A DNA stretch of 8,756 nt from Chlorobiaceae bacterium (lineage in GTDB: Bacteria; Bacteroidota; Chlorobiia; Chlorobiales; Chlorobiaceae), in NCBI GenBank assembly GCA_013336025.1, contig JAAXUM010000053.1:1-8756 (forward strand). Direction: 5' to 3'. The notes beneath the pieces are model-generated. The model saw only the letters and a program-made list of their open reading frames with translations. It ran no database searches and was not told the origin of the DNA. Positions within the stretch are counted from its first letter, which is position 1. Every line of letters begins with the position of its first letter. Of the stretch, positions 1 to 6,483 are shown piece after piece. The position numbers were made by a program, and so were the translations under genes.

Positions 1-170
1 CCGAAAAGTTGCGGGCGACGAGAGAGAAGCTTGAGCGGAACCGCCTGACGACAAGGCTGTTCGATACCGGGCGATTTACCCGGAACATCGAAGCTGCGTA
101 CCGGGCGATGTATGAGCGGTATCAGGAGGGGCTGCCGCCCGATCATCTGTTTATAGAGCGCATAACGTAG
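1..170 (+). CDS. C-terminal tail of a SPINDLY/OGT-type TPR glycosyltransferase (5' end missing)
   Basis: The frame starting at base 3 is open to a TAG at 168-170 and encodes the last 55 residues of a protein that begins outside the window. The tail contains NRLTTRLFDTGRFTRNIEAAY followed by a short Arg/Tyr-rich helix and GLPPDH, which is the characteristic end of bacterial O-linked N-acetylglucosaminyltransferase-like (SPINDLY family, GT41) proteins. Those proteins have N-terminal TPR repeats and a cytoplasmic GT-B catalytic domain that transfers sugars to Ser/Thr or acts in glycan assembly; neither region is in the window, so activity cannot be judged. It lies 79 bases upstream of the FkbM/glycosyltransferase fusion on the same strand, consistent with a glycosylation cluster. 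The family call rests on a short but distinctive stretch. Confidence 0.75.
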   Translation, partial: EKLRATREKLERNRLTTRLFDTGRFTRNIEAAYRAMYERYQEGLPPDHLFIERIT

Positions 171-249
171 GCAGCATACGACATATCCGGTATCAATACT
201 TTTCTGTCCGCTGGTTATCGGGATTATAGACACTACTTCTGTTGCGGCA

Positions 250-1644
250 GTGAAATTAATTTTAAGAATTCTGATTTCATTTATGCAATTCTACTCACAA
301 TTTGGTCAGGACCAATTTCTTTTTGAGCGATTTTTCTATGGAAAACGCGACGGGATTTTTGTTGATATTGGCGCTTACGATGGTAAAACATTTTCTAACA
401 CGCTTTTTTTTGAGCAATCTCTCGGCTGGACCGGCCTTTGCGTTGAGCCGCTGCCAGGCGAGTTCGAGAAGCTCAGGAGATTCCGGACTGCTGCCTGTGC
501 CAACACCTGTGTTTCTGACTACAATGGTATCGGCGATTTGCTTGATGTGGATGTGACCAATGACGCAAGGATGTTGAGCGGTTTGATTGAGAACAACGAT
601 CCGCGTCACGTCGAACACATTGACCGGGTCTTGATTCAGAAGAGGGTGATCCGTGTTCCTGTGACTACCCTCACAAATCTGCTTCAGATCCACAACCTCA
701 CCAGGGTCGATTATTGCTCCATTCACACTGAAGGGTCGGAATTGAAGATCCTCATGAGCCTTGATTTTGAACAGTATGATATTTCCCTCTTTACTATCGG
801 GAACAGATACAGGGATGGTCGTATACGTGACTTTATGGCACAGAAGGGATTTGAGCTGGCAGTTGAATTTCATGGCTCTGATCAGCTCTATAAAAAGAAA
901 TCGCTGAAGATGCTTCCGCGGACAACGGTCATTTGCGCGGTTTGGCATGGCGATCCAGACCGTTTTGATCTGCTGGAGGGACACATGGCCAACCTTGACA
1001 GGCAGACCAGGCCGATTGATCGTGTCTACGTTTTCGATGGAGGCGACACTCCACCGCACTATCTTGAAGGTCATGTCATGATAGCGTCTGACAGATTGTC
1101 AATATATCAAGCATGGAACCTTGCACTTTCGATGGTGCAGACTCCCTATGTCATGAACCTGAATCTCGATGATCGATTGGCCATGGATGCGGTTGATGTC
1201 ATGGAGCGTGCGCTTGATGCCGGAAGCGATCTGGTTGGCGGAGACTGGAAGATTTGCTACACCCAGGAGGATACAGACGCCGTAACATCTTCATTTCCGG
1301 CCAGCGAACTGCCATTCGTTCCTGCATGGCCTCCAGCAGGTGACCCCACCCGATTGGGCAGCGGAACAGGTTTACGCGGTACTTTCGGCCCTGCCTGTAT
1401 GTGGCGGACACACCTGCATCAGGCCTTGGGCAGATATCCATATCAGTTTGGCGATGGCACCTCGATACGTGTGATCGGCGATGCCGTCTGGTGGCATCTG
1501 CTTGCACAGAACAAAAAGAAACTGCAGCGAATTCCCGGCATCATTGGCAACTACTACAGCCACCCGAAAAATCAGGCAGAGTTTCGCAACTCTGCGACAG
1601 AGGAAGAGCAGAGGTTGAAGGTATGCGGAATACGCTTATTGTAA
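250..1644 (+). CDS. FkbM-type methyltransferase fused to a GT-A-fold (family 2-like) glycosyltransferase
   Basis: This is a two-domain protein of up to 464 residues. Residues about 12-218 resemble the FkbM methyltransferase family: YSQFGQDQFLFE near the start, SAM-binding motif I FVDIGAYDGKT (37-47), the acidic end of the second strand at CVEP (64-67), and a late TEGSE motif (160-164). Residues about 222-464 look like a family 2 glycosyltransferase: TTVICAVWHGD opening strand, nucleotide-sugar/metal-binding LNLDDR with DD at 307-308, GGDW near 330, and GDAVWW (410-415), where D411 could be the catalytic base. The two domains suggest sugar transfer and O-methylation in glycan synthesis, in the cytoplasm. 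The longest start is GTG at 250; ATG at 283 (residue 12) lies directly before the conserved YSQFG and is equally plausible, and neither has a clear Shine-Dalgarno. Odd points: the usual IDTEGSE aspartate is H159, and the usual VEHNY is TIGNRY (182-187), so the methyltransferase half may be altered or inactive. The gene ends convergently with the reverse-strand gene after 97 bases. Confidence 0.82.
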   Translation: MKLILRILISFMQFYSQFGQDQFLFERFFYGKRDGIFVDIGAYDGKTFSNTLFFEQSLGWTGLCVEPLPGEFEKLRRFRTAACANTCVSDYNGIGDLLDVDVTNDARMLSGLIENNDPRHVEHIDRVLIQKRVIRVPVTTLTNLLQIHNLTRVDYCSIHTEGSELKILMSLDFEQYDISLFTIGNRYRDGRIRDFMAQKGFELAVEFHGSDQLYKKKSLKMLPRTTVICAVWHGDPDRFDLLEGHMANLDRQTRPIDRVYVFDGGDTPPHYLEGHVMIASDRLSIYQAWNLALSMVQTPYVMNLNLDDRLAMDAVDVMERALDAGSDLVGGDWKICYTQEDTDAVTSSFPASELPFVPAWPPAGDPTRLGSGTGLRGTFGPACMWRTHLHQALGRYPYQFGDGTSIRVIGDAVWWHLLAQNKKKLQRIPGIIGNYYSHPKNQAEFRNSATEEEQRLKVCGIRLL

Positions 1645-1741
1645 CAGAGCAGATGTCTGATTAATCCCGCATTACGATCGGAATAGCTGATACCACTTTT
1701 CAGACCGCCGGATGATTTTCTCAGGAACGTTGCGGATTACA

Positions 1742-2419
1742 TTACTCCCCCCACTTATCGATATATGTCGTATAACTTCTTTTCCATTGTTCCGAGCCGA
1801 ACACTCCGCTGCTCTGGTGAGTTATGCTTATCGGCCAGGTACCCAGGGTCAGCTTTTTTTGTTTCGCCGTTCGGCAAAAATCCAGATCATAGAAATGAAA
1901 GTCAAATCGAGGATCAAAGAAGCAGCTTGCGTTAACAAGAACGGCTTTTCGTGCTGCAAGTAAAACCCCGTCAAGCAGTTCGCATTCAGCCGGGACTTCT
2001 CCGAAATACGTGATATTCCCGAACGGGTGTTTTGCATGTGCAACGGCCCCCGTCAGATTGGATTTGTCATCCCGGGTGAAATGAAGGTCGTTGAATAACC
2101 ATGCAGGCTGCTGACTGGTTCTTTTTCGGTTTCCAGCCACACCGATGATGTCGAATTGACTTAATCCCTCTCGTATACGGTTAGACAAGAAGTAATCGTC
2201 AATCCATACATCATCATGAATAAAAACAAGAAAACTTCTGTTTTTTGCGCTTAAAATCGCATCATTATAGATAAGCGGCAGTCCTTTCCTGTTATTAAAG
2301 GTAATGCGTGGAATTACTCTTGTGTCGTGAGGCAGCCGCCGGAGTGAAATTCCAAGAGCGGACTTGTTCCAGAAAACCTCTTCAGAGTGTTTTGTGGCGC
2401 TGATTACTTCAATTTTCAC
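1742..2419 (-). CDS. Small family 2-like glycosyltransferase
   Basis: A 225-residue protein on the reverse strand. It shows a compact GT-A pattern: VISATKHSEE at the N-terminus, GLPLIYNDAI (46-55), the metal/nucleotide-binding FIHDDVWI (66-73, D69-D70), IIGVAGNRKR (91-100), ELLDGVLLAA (147-156), and FHFYDLDFC (174-182) followed by H201 in ITHQSSG. This arrangement resembles the small glycosyltransferases of the Glyco_tranf_2_5 (PF13712) type, about 200-230 residues, so it looks full length. It probably transfers a sugar to a surface glycan or protein acceptor in the cytoplasm; donor and acceptor are unknown. Translation starts at GTG (2417-2419); upstream in frame there is no ATG before a stop, and no clear Shine-Dalgarno is visible. 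It faces opposite to all neighbours, convergent with the fusion gene and divergent from the methyltransferase, so it has its own promoter or was inserted separately. Confidence 0.78.
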   Translation of the reverse strand: MKIEVISATKHSEEVFWNKSALGISLRRLPHDTRVIPRITFNNRKGLPLIYNDAILSAKNRSFLVFIHDDVWIDDYFLSNRIREGLSQFDIIGVAGNRKRTSQQPAWLFNDLHFTRDDKSNLTGAVAHAKHPFGNITYFGEVPAECELLDGVLLAARKAVLVNASCFFDPRFDFHFYDLDFCRTAKQKKLTLGTWPISITHQSSGVFGSEQWKRSYTTYIDKWGE

Positions 2420-2536
2420 AAGTGGAGATTTTCTGATGTTCTCTCTGATGATAGGCCTGTTGCATTATACGCAGGCAAAAAAACGGTAGCTGAAAAATTA
2501 AGATATTATTTTTGAACAAGCACAGGGAATTTTTTT

Positions 2537-3250
2537 ATGGCAGACTCCTATTATTCAAGAGTTAATCGTGATCTTCTTGATGCAATTCCGCTTGCTGCTG
2601 CTTTCGTGCTCGAAATCGGTTGCGGAACAGGTTCATTAGCTCGGGCATACCGAACCAGAAATCCCGGTGCTGATTATTTTGGCGTTGAGATTGTTGAAGA
2701 GGTTGCCCGTGAAGCTGTTCCTTACCTCACGCACACCGTTGTTGGCGATATCGGCAGTGCTGAAACACGTTCAGCCATTGACAACGTGCGTGGTAACAGA
2801 TTATTTGATGTTCTCATATTGGGAGATGTTATCGAACACCTTCCCGATCCCTGGAGCGTCCTTTCTGAACTGCGTAACCGGATGACAGAGGGCGGCACAG
2901 GTGTTGCCTGCATTCCGAATGTATCGCATTGGAGTGTTTTGCTGCAACAGCTTCATGGGCGTTGGGATTATACTGACGAGGGTTTGCTTGACAGGACGCA
3001 TCTTCGTTTTTTTACTCTTGAAACAGCAATCCAGCTTTTTCGTCAATCAGGGTGGTCAGTTCTTGATGTCGGTGCACGTACCATGATGCCTGAAAAAACC
3101 GATGATGTTATCAAAGTTTTTCTGCCTTTAGCCAAAACTTTTGGTATTAACCCCGAAAAACTCCGACGGGACCTTTCAGCGTATCAATGGGTGATTCGCT
3201 TCAGCAGTACACCCTCTGTCAGCAGGGCCGCTGCAGACAATAATGATTGA
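2537..3250 (+). CDS. Class I SAM-dependent methyltransferase, glycan-cluster type
   Basis: A 237-residue Rossmann-fold methyltransferase. SAM-binding motif I is VLEIGCGTG (24-32), the acidic residue after strand 2 is E52 in YFGVEI, an acidic G71-D72-I73 lies near the expected strand 3, and GDVIEHLPDP (96-105) is the post-motif typical of Methyltransf_11/23 enzymes. After this comes a stretch with PNVSHW, then GRWDYTDEGLLDRTHLRFFT, which is typical of methyltransferases found in O-antigen and other surface polysaccharide clusters; the methyl acceptor is unknown. The ATG at 2537 is preceded by CAGGGAA (2523-2529) at suitable spacing. Length is normal for the family. It is divergent from the reverse-strand glycosyltransferase across a 117-base AT-rich spacer that must hold both promoters. 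It is followed by the long non-coding gap, so it is the last gene of the glycan region here. Confidence 0.85.
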   Translation: MADSYYSRVNRDLLDAIPLAAAFVLEIGCGTGSLARAYRTRNPGADYFGVEIVEEVAREAVPYLTHTVVGDIGSAETRSAIDNVRGNRLFDVLILGDVIEHLPDPWSVLSELRNRMTEGGTGVACIPNVSHWSVLLQQLHGRWDYTDEGLLDRTHLRFFTLETAIQLFRQSGWSVLDVGARTMMPEKTDDVIKVFLPLAKTFGINPEKLRRDLSAYQWVIRFSSTPSVSRAAADNND

Positions 3251-3267
3251 TGATATTTGTGCAGGAG

Positions 3268-3296
3268 GATCTGCAGAACAGTAGTGATCTGCAGAA
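3268..3296. repeat. Short direct repeat GATCTGCAGAA, two copies
   Basis: The 11-mer GATCTGCAGAA occurs at 3268-3278 and again at 3286-3296, an 18-base period. It begins shortly after the stop of the methyltransferase gene. The core CTGCAG is palindromic. It could be a binding site for a dimeric protein or a small tandem duplication; nothing else supports either. Confidence 0.5.
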
Positions 3297-3364
3297 TAAT
3301 GTAAGAGCGTGAACGGTGATGAGCGGCAATGGGGTGAGTTTTAATCTCTCAGGGATAAATTCCC

Positions 3365-3378
3365 CGCCACTTGTGGCG
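3365..3378. repeat. Hairpin with CUUG loop (first of a pair)
   Basis: CGCCA (3365-3369) pairs perfectly with TGGCG (3374-3378) around the loop CTTG. It is preceded by GGGATAAATTCCC (3352-3364), itself a small inverted repeat. There is no following T-run, so an intrinsic terminator is not indicated on the plus strand. It shares loop and style with the hairpin 27 bases downstream, suggesting a paired repetitive extragenic element. Confidence 0.5.
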
Positions 3379-3404
3379 AATGTTAGTATTCCTATAAACA
3401 GATA

Positions 3405-3424
3405 CCCCGCTGCTTGCGGCGGGG
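3405..3424. repeat. Strong GC hairpin with CUUG loop (second of a pair)
   Basis: CCCCGCTG (3405-3412) pairs with CGGCGGGG (3417-3424) over eight base pairs including one T-G pair, closing the tetraloop CTTG. On RNA this is a very stable stem. Only a short mixed sequence, AGTTTCATT, follows rather than a T-run, so termination is possible but not supported. The pair of similar hairpins within 60 bases looks like a REP-type or other dispersed intergenic repeat. Confidence 0.6.
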
Positions 3425-3507
3425 AGTTTCATTACTCTGGTCGGGTTTATATCGGTGTCTTGACGGTTATCCCTGTTAATTTGTTCCGAAACCGGATGGC
3501 TGTGTTG

Positions 3508-3523
3508 TCCCGACAGGTCGGGA
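3508..3523. repeat. Inverted repeat TCCCGAC-AG-GTCGGGA
   Basis: Seven-base arms TCCCGAC (3508-3514) and GTCGGGA (3517-3523) are exact reverse complements with a two-base spacer; as RNA this folds as six pairs with a CAGG loop. A diverged relative with GTTGGTCCCGACAAGTTGCG is at 4202-4221. It could be an operator for a dimeric regulator or part of a dispersed repeat. Confidence 0.55.
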
Positions 3524-4201
3524 TTCTTAAGATAATGAACAATGTCTTTCTGGCGTATTCTGAATGTATGACCGGGGTGTATTTGTGTTTCACGACGGGG
3601 CGGGATGTTACTGCCGGTATTCCTTTTGTTCCGGTTTTGAGACATCAGTTCAGGGTGAATGCGTTATCTCTCGTATATGAAAAGATATATGAAATAGTGT
3701 TGGTATGTATAATCCTGTTTTATAGTATATGGCGGGAAATTTGAAATAAATATAACCCTGACATTGATGTCTAATATTGCATTGTGTGTTTTTTCGTAAT
3801 CTTTTCCTGAGTGTTCCAGAAGCGCTTTAAAAATAAAGTTGTATATAAAAAATATATAATAATTCCGGAAAAGAGGGGATTGTTTTGCTGTCAGTTGGCC
3901 TTGTTGCCGTTCGTGTCCGAGAGGGTAAGTGAATTGTTAAGTGCTTTGTAATAAATAGTATAAACTGATTCCCGGTTTGATAGTTATTCTGGTTGTTTCA
4001 TTTGTAAGCGTGTCGTCTTTACTTGCAAAGCTCTTTGCTGTTGTTGTTTCTGTATTTGGGTTGAACTTGATTTTAACGTTTTTTTTCTTCCGTATTCATA
4101 AATTTGATAGCATATCATTTTTCTTCTCTGTATATCTTCCTCATAATTGCATATATTTGTAGAGTACCTCGATTTATTTGTTTCAAAACCCGGATTACTG
4201 C

Positions 4202-4225
4202 GTTGGTCCCGACAAGTTGCGACTT
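4202..4225. repeat. Diverged second copy of the 3508-3523 palindrome
   Basis: The 9-mer GTCCCGACA at 4206-4214 also occurs at 3507-3515, and the flanks align (GTTG before; AGT or GGT, then CGACTTC or CGGGATTC after) if one or two bases are allowed as gaps. The right arm has lost complementarity here, so the hairpin is decayed. The sequence after it, to about 4270, is noticeably richer in GC than its surroundings and resembles a dispersed intergenic repeat rather than a gene. Confidence 0.4.
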
Positions 4226-4332
4226 CGGTTTCTTTGCTCCGTCCGCCTTGCACTCGGGCTTCTCATTACAATAAATAGATGTGTCATGCAGCGTTGAGTT
4301 ATGACTTTCTGGTATTATTCTTGAGGGGGTGA

Positions 4333-4425
4333 ATGAGAATTATTGCGAATCCGGATATCTCGTCATGGTTTGGTCAGGATTCAGTGAGGATCTTTCTCTT
4401 GTTTTACACCCATAACAATCTTTAA
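4333..4425 (+). CDS. Possible 30-residue small ORF or leader peptide before the kinase operon
   Basis: ATG at 4333 opens a 30-codon frame ending with TAA at 4423-4425, twelve bases before the kinase start. It begins MRIIANPDISSWFGQD and ends with an aromatic and hydrophobic segment followed by THNNL. GAGGGGG (4323-4329) just upstream is the strongest Shine-Dalgarno-like sequence in the area, stronger than that of the kinase itself, whose start has only AAAG nearby. No family is recognised. It could be a real small protein, a leader that couples translation to the kinase, or chance. No run of a single amino acid typical of attenuation leaders is present. Confidence 0.3.
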   Translation: MRIIANPDISSWFGQDSVRIFLLFYTHNNL

Positions 4426-4437
4426 AAAACATGAAAG

Positions 4438-6483
4438 ATGTCTGCCGTTGAAAAGAAGGCTACTGTTCTTGTTGTTGATGACAGTGCGATCATTCGGGCG
4501 TCAACGTCACATATTATCAGAGAGCTTGGCTTTAATCCCGTAACGGCAGAGAGCGGAGACGGATGTATAGAGCTTCTGAATACGAGCAAGATCGATCTGG
4601 TGCTTCTTGATATCAATATGCCCGGAAAAAACGGGATGGAGGTTCTTTCCGATATCCGGAATCATCACTTCATGGTTCCGGTTATCATGATTTCCGGTTC
4701 CAATGATATTGAGCAGGCTGTTCAGTCCGTCAAGATGGGCGCATACCAGTACCTGATAAAACCTGTCAATCCCGACAAGCTTGAGGTTACGGTAAAAAAT
4801 GCTCTTTCCGAATCGAAACTCCGACAGAAGGTTAAACTTTTTTCGGCTGTGATTACCCGGAGTCCGATAACGATCGCTATAACTGATAGTTATGGTGACC
4901 TTGAATATGTCAATCCCGCATTCAGTAAAACGACAGGCTATTCATACAAGGAGGCTATAGGAAAAAACCCCCGGATATTGAAATCCGGTGATCAGCCCGA
5001 TGAATACTATAAGGGACTCTGGGATACGATTACTGCCGGAAAGGTCTGGCACGGAGAGTTTCATAACAGGAAAAAAAATGGAGATCTGTATTGGGAAGAG
5101 GCGATTATCAGCCCGATTACCGATCATACCGGAAAGATTTCGCACTATATCAGTCTCAAACAGGATATTTCACAGCGTAAAAAGGAGCAGGAGGCTCTGG
5201 CTGAAAGCGAGCGCCGTTTTCAGGAGCTTGCCGATCTTCTTCCCCAGCCTGTTTTTGAACTCGACATGAAGGGCAACATTACCTATACCAACAGTCTGGG
5301 CTTTGAAGCATTCGGATATACGAAGGAGGACCTTGAAAAGGGTATTCCGAGTCTTGTGCTTTTTGCTCCTGAAGACCGGGAAAATGTTCTGCAAAACATG
5401 GAAAAACGGTTGAAAAACATTCCGTTTGAGAATCATGAGTATACAGGCCTGAGAAAAGACGGCTCTACCTTTCCGATTCTTATTTATACTGCCCGCATTA
5501 TCCGGGGTGGTGTTCCTGTCGGTATACGGGGTATTGTGCTTGATATTACGGATCGCAAGCAGGCAGAGGAGAATCTCGTGCAGCTCAACCAGACCCTTGA
5601 GCTGCGGGTTGAGGAACGAACAAGAGAGCTTGACGTGACACATCAGCAGATGATTTTGCAGGAAAAACTTGCCTCCATCGGTCAGCTTGCGGCAGGTATT
5701 GCTCACGAACTGAACAATCCCATCAATTTTGTAAGAATCAATTTTGCAACCCTTCAGGAGGATGTTTCTGATCTGCATACGCTTCTTAAAGAGTATCGCA
5801 GTGTGACGGAAAAACTTGAAGAGCGCCCTCTTTCGGCTGATGACCTTCAAAAACTGCGATTGACCGAGAAGTCTCTTGCTGTTGACTCGCTGCTTGAGAG
5901 CATTCCCGAAATCTTTGCTGAATCCCGGCGCGGGTTCGAACGTATTACAACCATCATAGGAAGCATGCGGAACTTCTCGTTCCGTCATGCTATCGATGAA
6001 CGGGTTCAGTTCAATATCAATAAAGGTATTTGCGATACGCTCATTATTGCAAGGAATGAATATCGATATCTTGCTGATGTGACCACAAAGCTTGAAGATT
6101 TGCCGTCGGTTCCCTGTAATCCCGAGCAGATCAACCAGGTGTTTCTCAATCTTATCGTTAACAGCGCTCATGCCATCGAGTCGCAGAACAGGTCGGAAAA
6201 CGGCAAGATCACCATTCGCACCTGGTACGACAGCAGCAATGTTTTTTGTTCTGTGACCGATGACGGGCCGGGTATTCCTTCTGAAATTCAGCGGCGAATT
6301 TTCGAGCCGTTTTTTACCACCAAGCAACCAGGAAAAGGTACCGGCCTCGGACTGAGCATCTCCTATGATATTGTTGTTCACAAACACGGTGGAACCCTTG
6401 ATGTTCATTGCCCGCCTGAGGGCGGTACCGTTATTACCCTTTCGCTCCCTCTGAGACCAATGACCGAAACGACACCATCATGA
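4438..6483 (+). CDS. Histidine kinase with N-terminal receiver: REC-PAS-PAS-HisKA-HATPase
   Basis: A 681-residue kinase. Residues about 8-122 are a complete receiver: acidic pair D14-D15, phosphoacceptor D58 in LLDINMPG, S86 and K108. Two PAS domains follow (about 135-246 and 258-372); the first carries GKNPRILKSG and a KKNGDLYWEEA segment, a common sensory PAS type, and no cofactor can be assigned. A coiled coil (about 375-415) leads to the phosphorylation helix GQLAAGIAHELNNPINF with H423, then an extended helical insert, N-box N575 in NLIVNSAHA, G1 box DDGPGIP (608-614), F box FEPFFTTK (622-629) and G2 box GKGTGLGLS. All catalytic motifs are present. There is no signal peptide or membrane segment, so it is probably cytoplasmic. 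The receiver at the N-terminus suggests control by another kinase or intramolecular phosphotransfer. ATG at 4438 is chosen because the receiver begins at once; an out-of-frame ATG at 4431 gives only six codons. Its stop overlaps the next start as ATGA. Confidence 0.92.
   Translation: MSAVEKKATVLVVDDSAIIRASTSHIIRELGFNPVTAESGDGCIELLNTSKIDLVLLDINMPGKNGMEVLSDIRNHHFMVPVIMISGSNDIEQAVQSVKMGAYQYLIKPVNPDKLEVTVKNALSESKLRQKVKLFSAVITRSPITIAITDSYGDLEYVNPAFSKTTGYSYKEAIGKNPRILKSGDQPDEYYKGLWDTITAGKVWHGEFHNRKKNGDLYWEEAIISPITDHTGKISHYISLKQDISQRKKEQEALAESERRFQELADLLPQPVFELDMKGNITYTNSLGFEAFGYTKEDLEKGIPSLVLFAPEDRENVLQNMEKRLKNIPFENHEYTGLRKDGSTFPILIYTARIIRGGVPVGIRGIVLDITDRKQAEENLVQLNQTLELRVEERTRELDVTHQQMILQEKLASIGQLAAGIAHELNNPINFVRINFATLQEDVSDLHTLLKEYRSVTEKLEERPLSADDLQKLRLTEKSLAVDSLLESIPEIFAESRRGFERITTIIGSMRNFSFRHAIDERVQFNINKGICDTLIIARNEYRYLADVTTKLEDLPSVPCNPEQINQVFLNLIVNSAHAIESQNRSENGKITIRTWYDSSNVFCSVTDDGPGIPSEIQRRIFEPFFTTKQPGKGTGLGLSISYDIVVHKHGGTLDVHCPPEGGTVITLSLPLRPMTETTPS

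Larger units (their letters stand above)
3251..4437. other. Long AT-rich intergenic region with hairpins, without a convincing large gene
   Basis: Nearly 1.2 kb separates the methyltransferase from the signalling operon. ORFs up to 142 codons exist on the plus strand (3316-3744) and up to 98 on the minus strand (3349-3645), but they read through hairpin sequences and have no recognisable domain or regular gene-like composition. Contents, left to right: a direct repeat (3268-3296), two GC-rich hairpins with CUUG loops (3365-3378, 3405-3424), a near-perfect palindrome (3508-3523), an AT-rich tract (about 3828-3866), a T-run after a weak AU stem (4060-4086), a diverged copy of the palindrome (about 4203-4225), and a 30-codon ORF (4333-4425). 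No tRNA- or rRNA-like sequence was seen. The region probably carries the promoter of the kinase operon and may contain decayed intergenic repeats. Confidence 0.6.

Noticed and set aside
295..1074. 259-codon reverse-strand frame opposite the FkbM/glycosyltransferase gene
   Set aside because: It is a shadow of the real gene on the other strand, with no domain; the same holds for long reverse frames at 5170-6408 and 6543-7412.
2507..2514. TAnnTTTG-type (Bacteroidota) -7 promoter element before the methyltransferase
   Set aside because: TATTTTTG fits the element and gives a short leader, but no matching TTG-rich upstream box lies at the expected distance and the sequence is simply T-rich.
2893..2907. 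Sigma-54-like promoter CGGCACAGGTGTTGC
   Set aside because: GG and GC have the right ten-base spacing and most consensus bases match, but the site is inside the methyltransferase coding sequence and encodes conserved residues, so coincidence is more likely.
3349..3645. 98-codon minus-strand ORF over the hairpin region
   Set aside because: It is the antiparallel reading of the same repeats, with no domain and no supporting start signal.
3316..3744. 142-codon plus-strand ORF beginning at GTG
   Set aside because: It reads directly through the two CUUG hairpins and the palindrome, has no recognisable domain, no clear ribosome-binding site and an irregular composition. It is more likely a chance frame, though a homology search could overturn this.
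4060..4086. Possible intrinsic terminator: weak stem GTTGAA/TTTAAC followed by eight T
   Set aside because: The stem has only six mostly A-T or G-T pairs and no GC-rich core, and it lies 800 bases after the nearest upstream gene. Too weak to call.
3977..4162. 61-codon hydrophobic plus-strand ORF starting with TTG
   Set aside because: The hydrophobic look comes from a T-rich strand; there is no ribosome-binding site and no family resemblance.
3984..4253. 89-codon minus-strand ORF rich in Lys, Arg and Gln
   Set aside because: Composition reflects the A-rich complement of the T-rich strand, and it overlaps the decayed repeat.
4310..4324. Sigma-54-like site TGGTATTATTCTTGA before the kinase operon
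   Set aside because: The -24 GG is present, but the essential -12 GC is GA and the TGGCAC core is missing.
4399..4428. Sigma-70-like promoter TTGTTT-17-TTAAAA immediately before the kinase
   Set aside because: The -10 match is poor and transcription would begin at or after the start codon; not supportable without transcript data.
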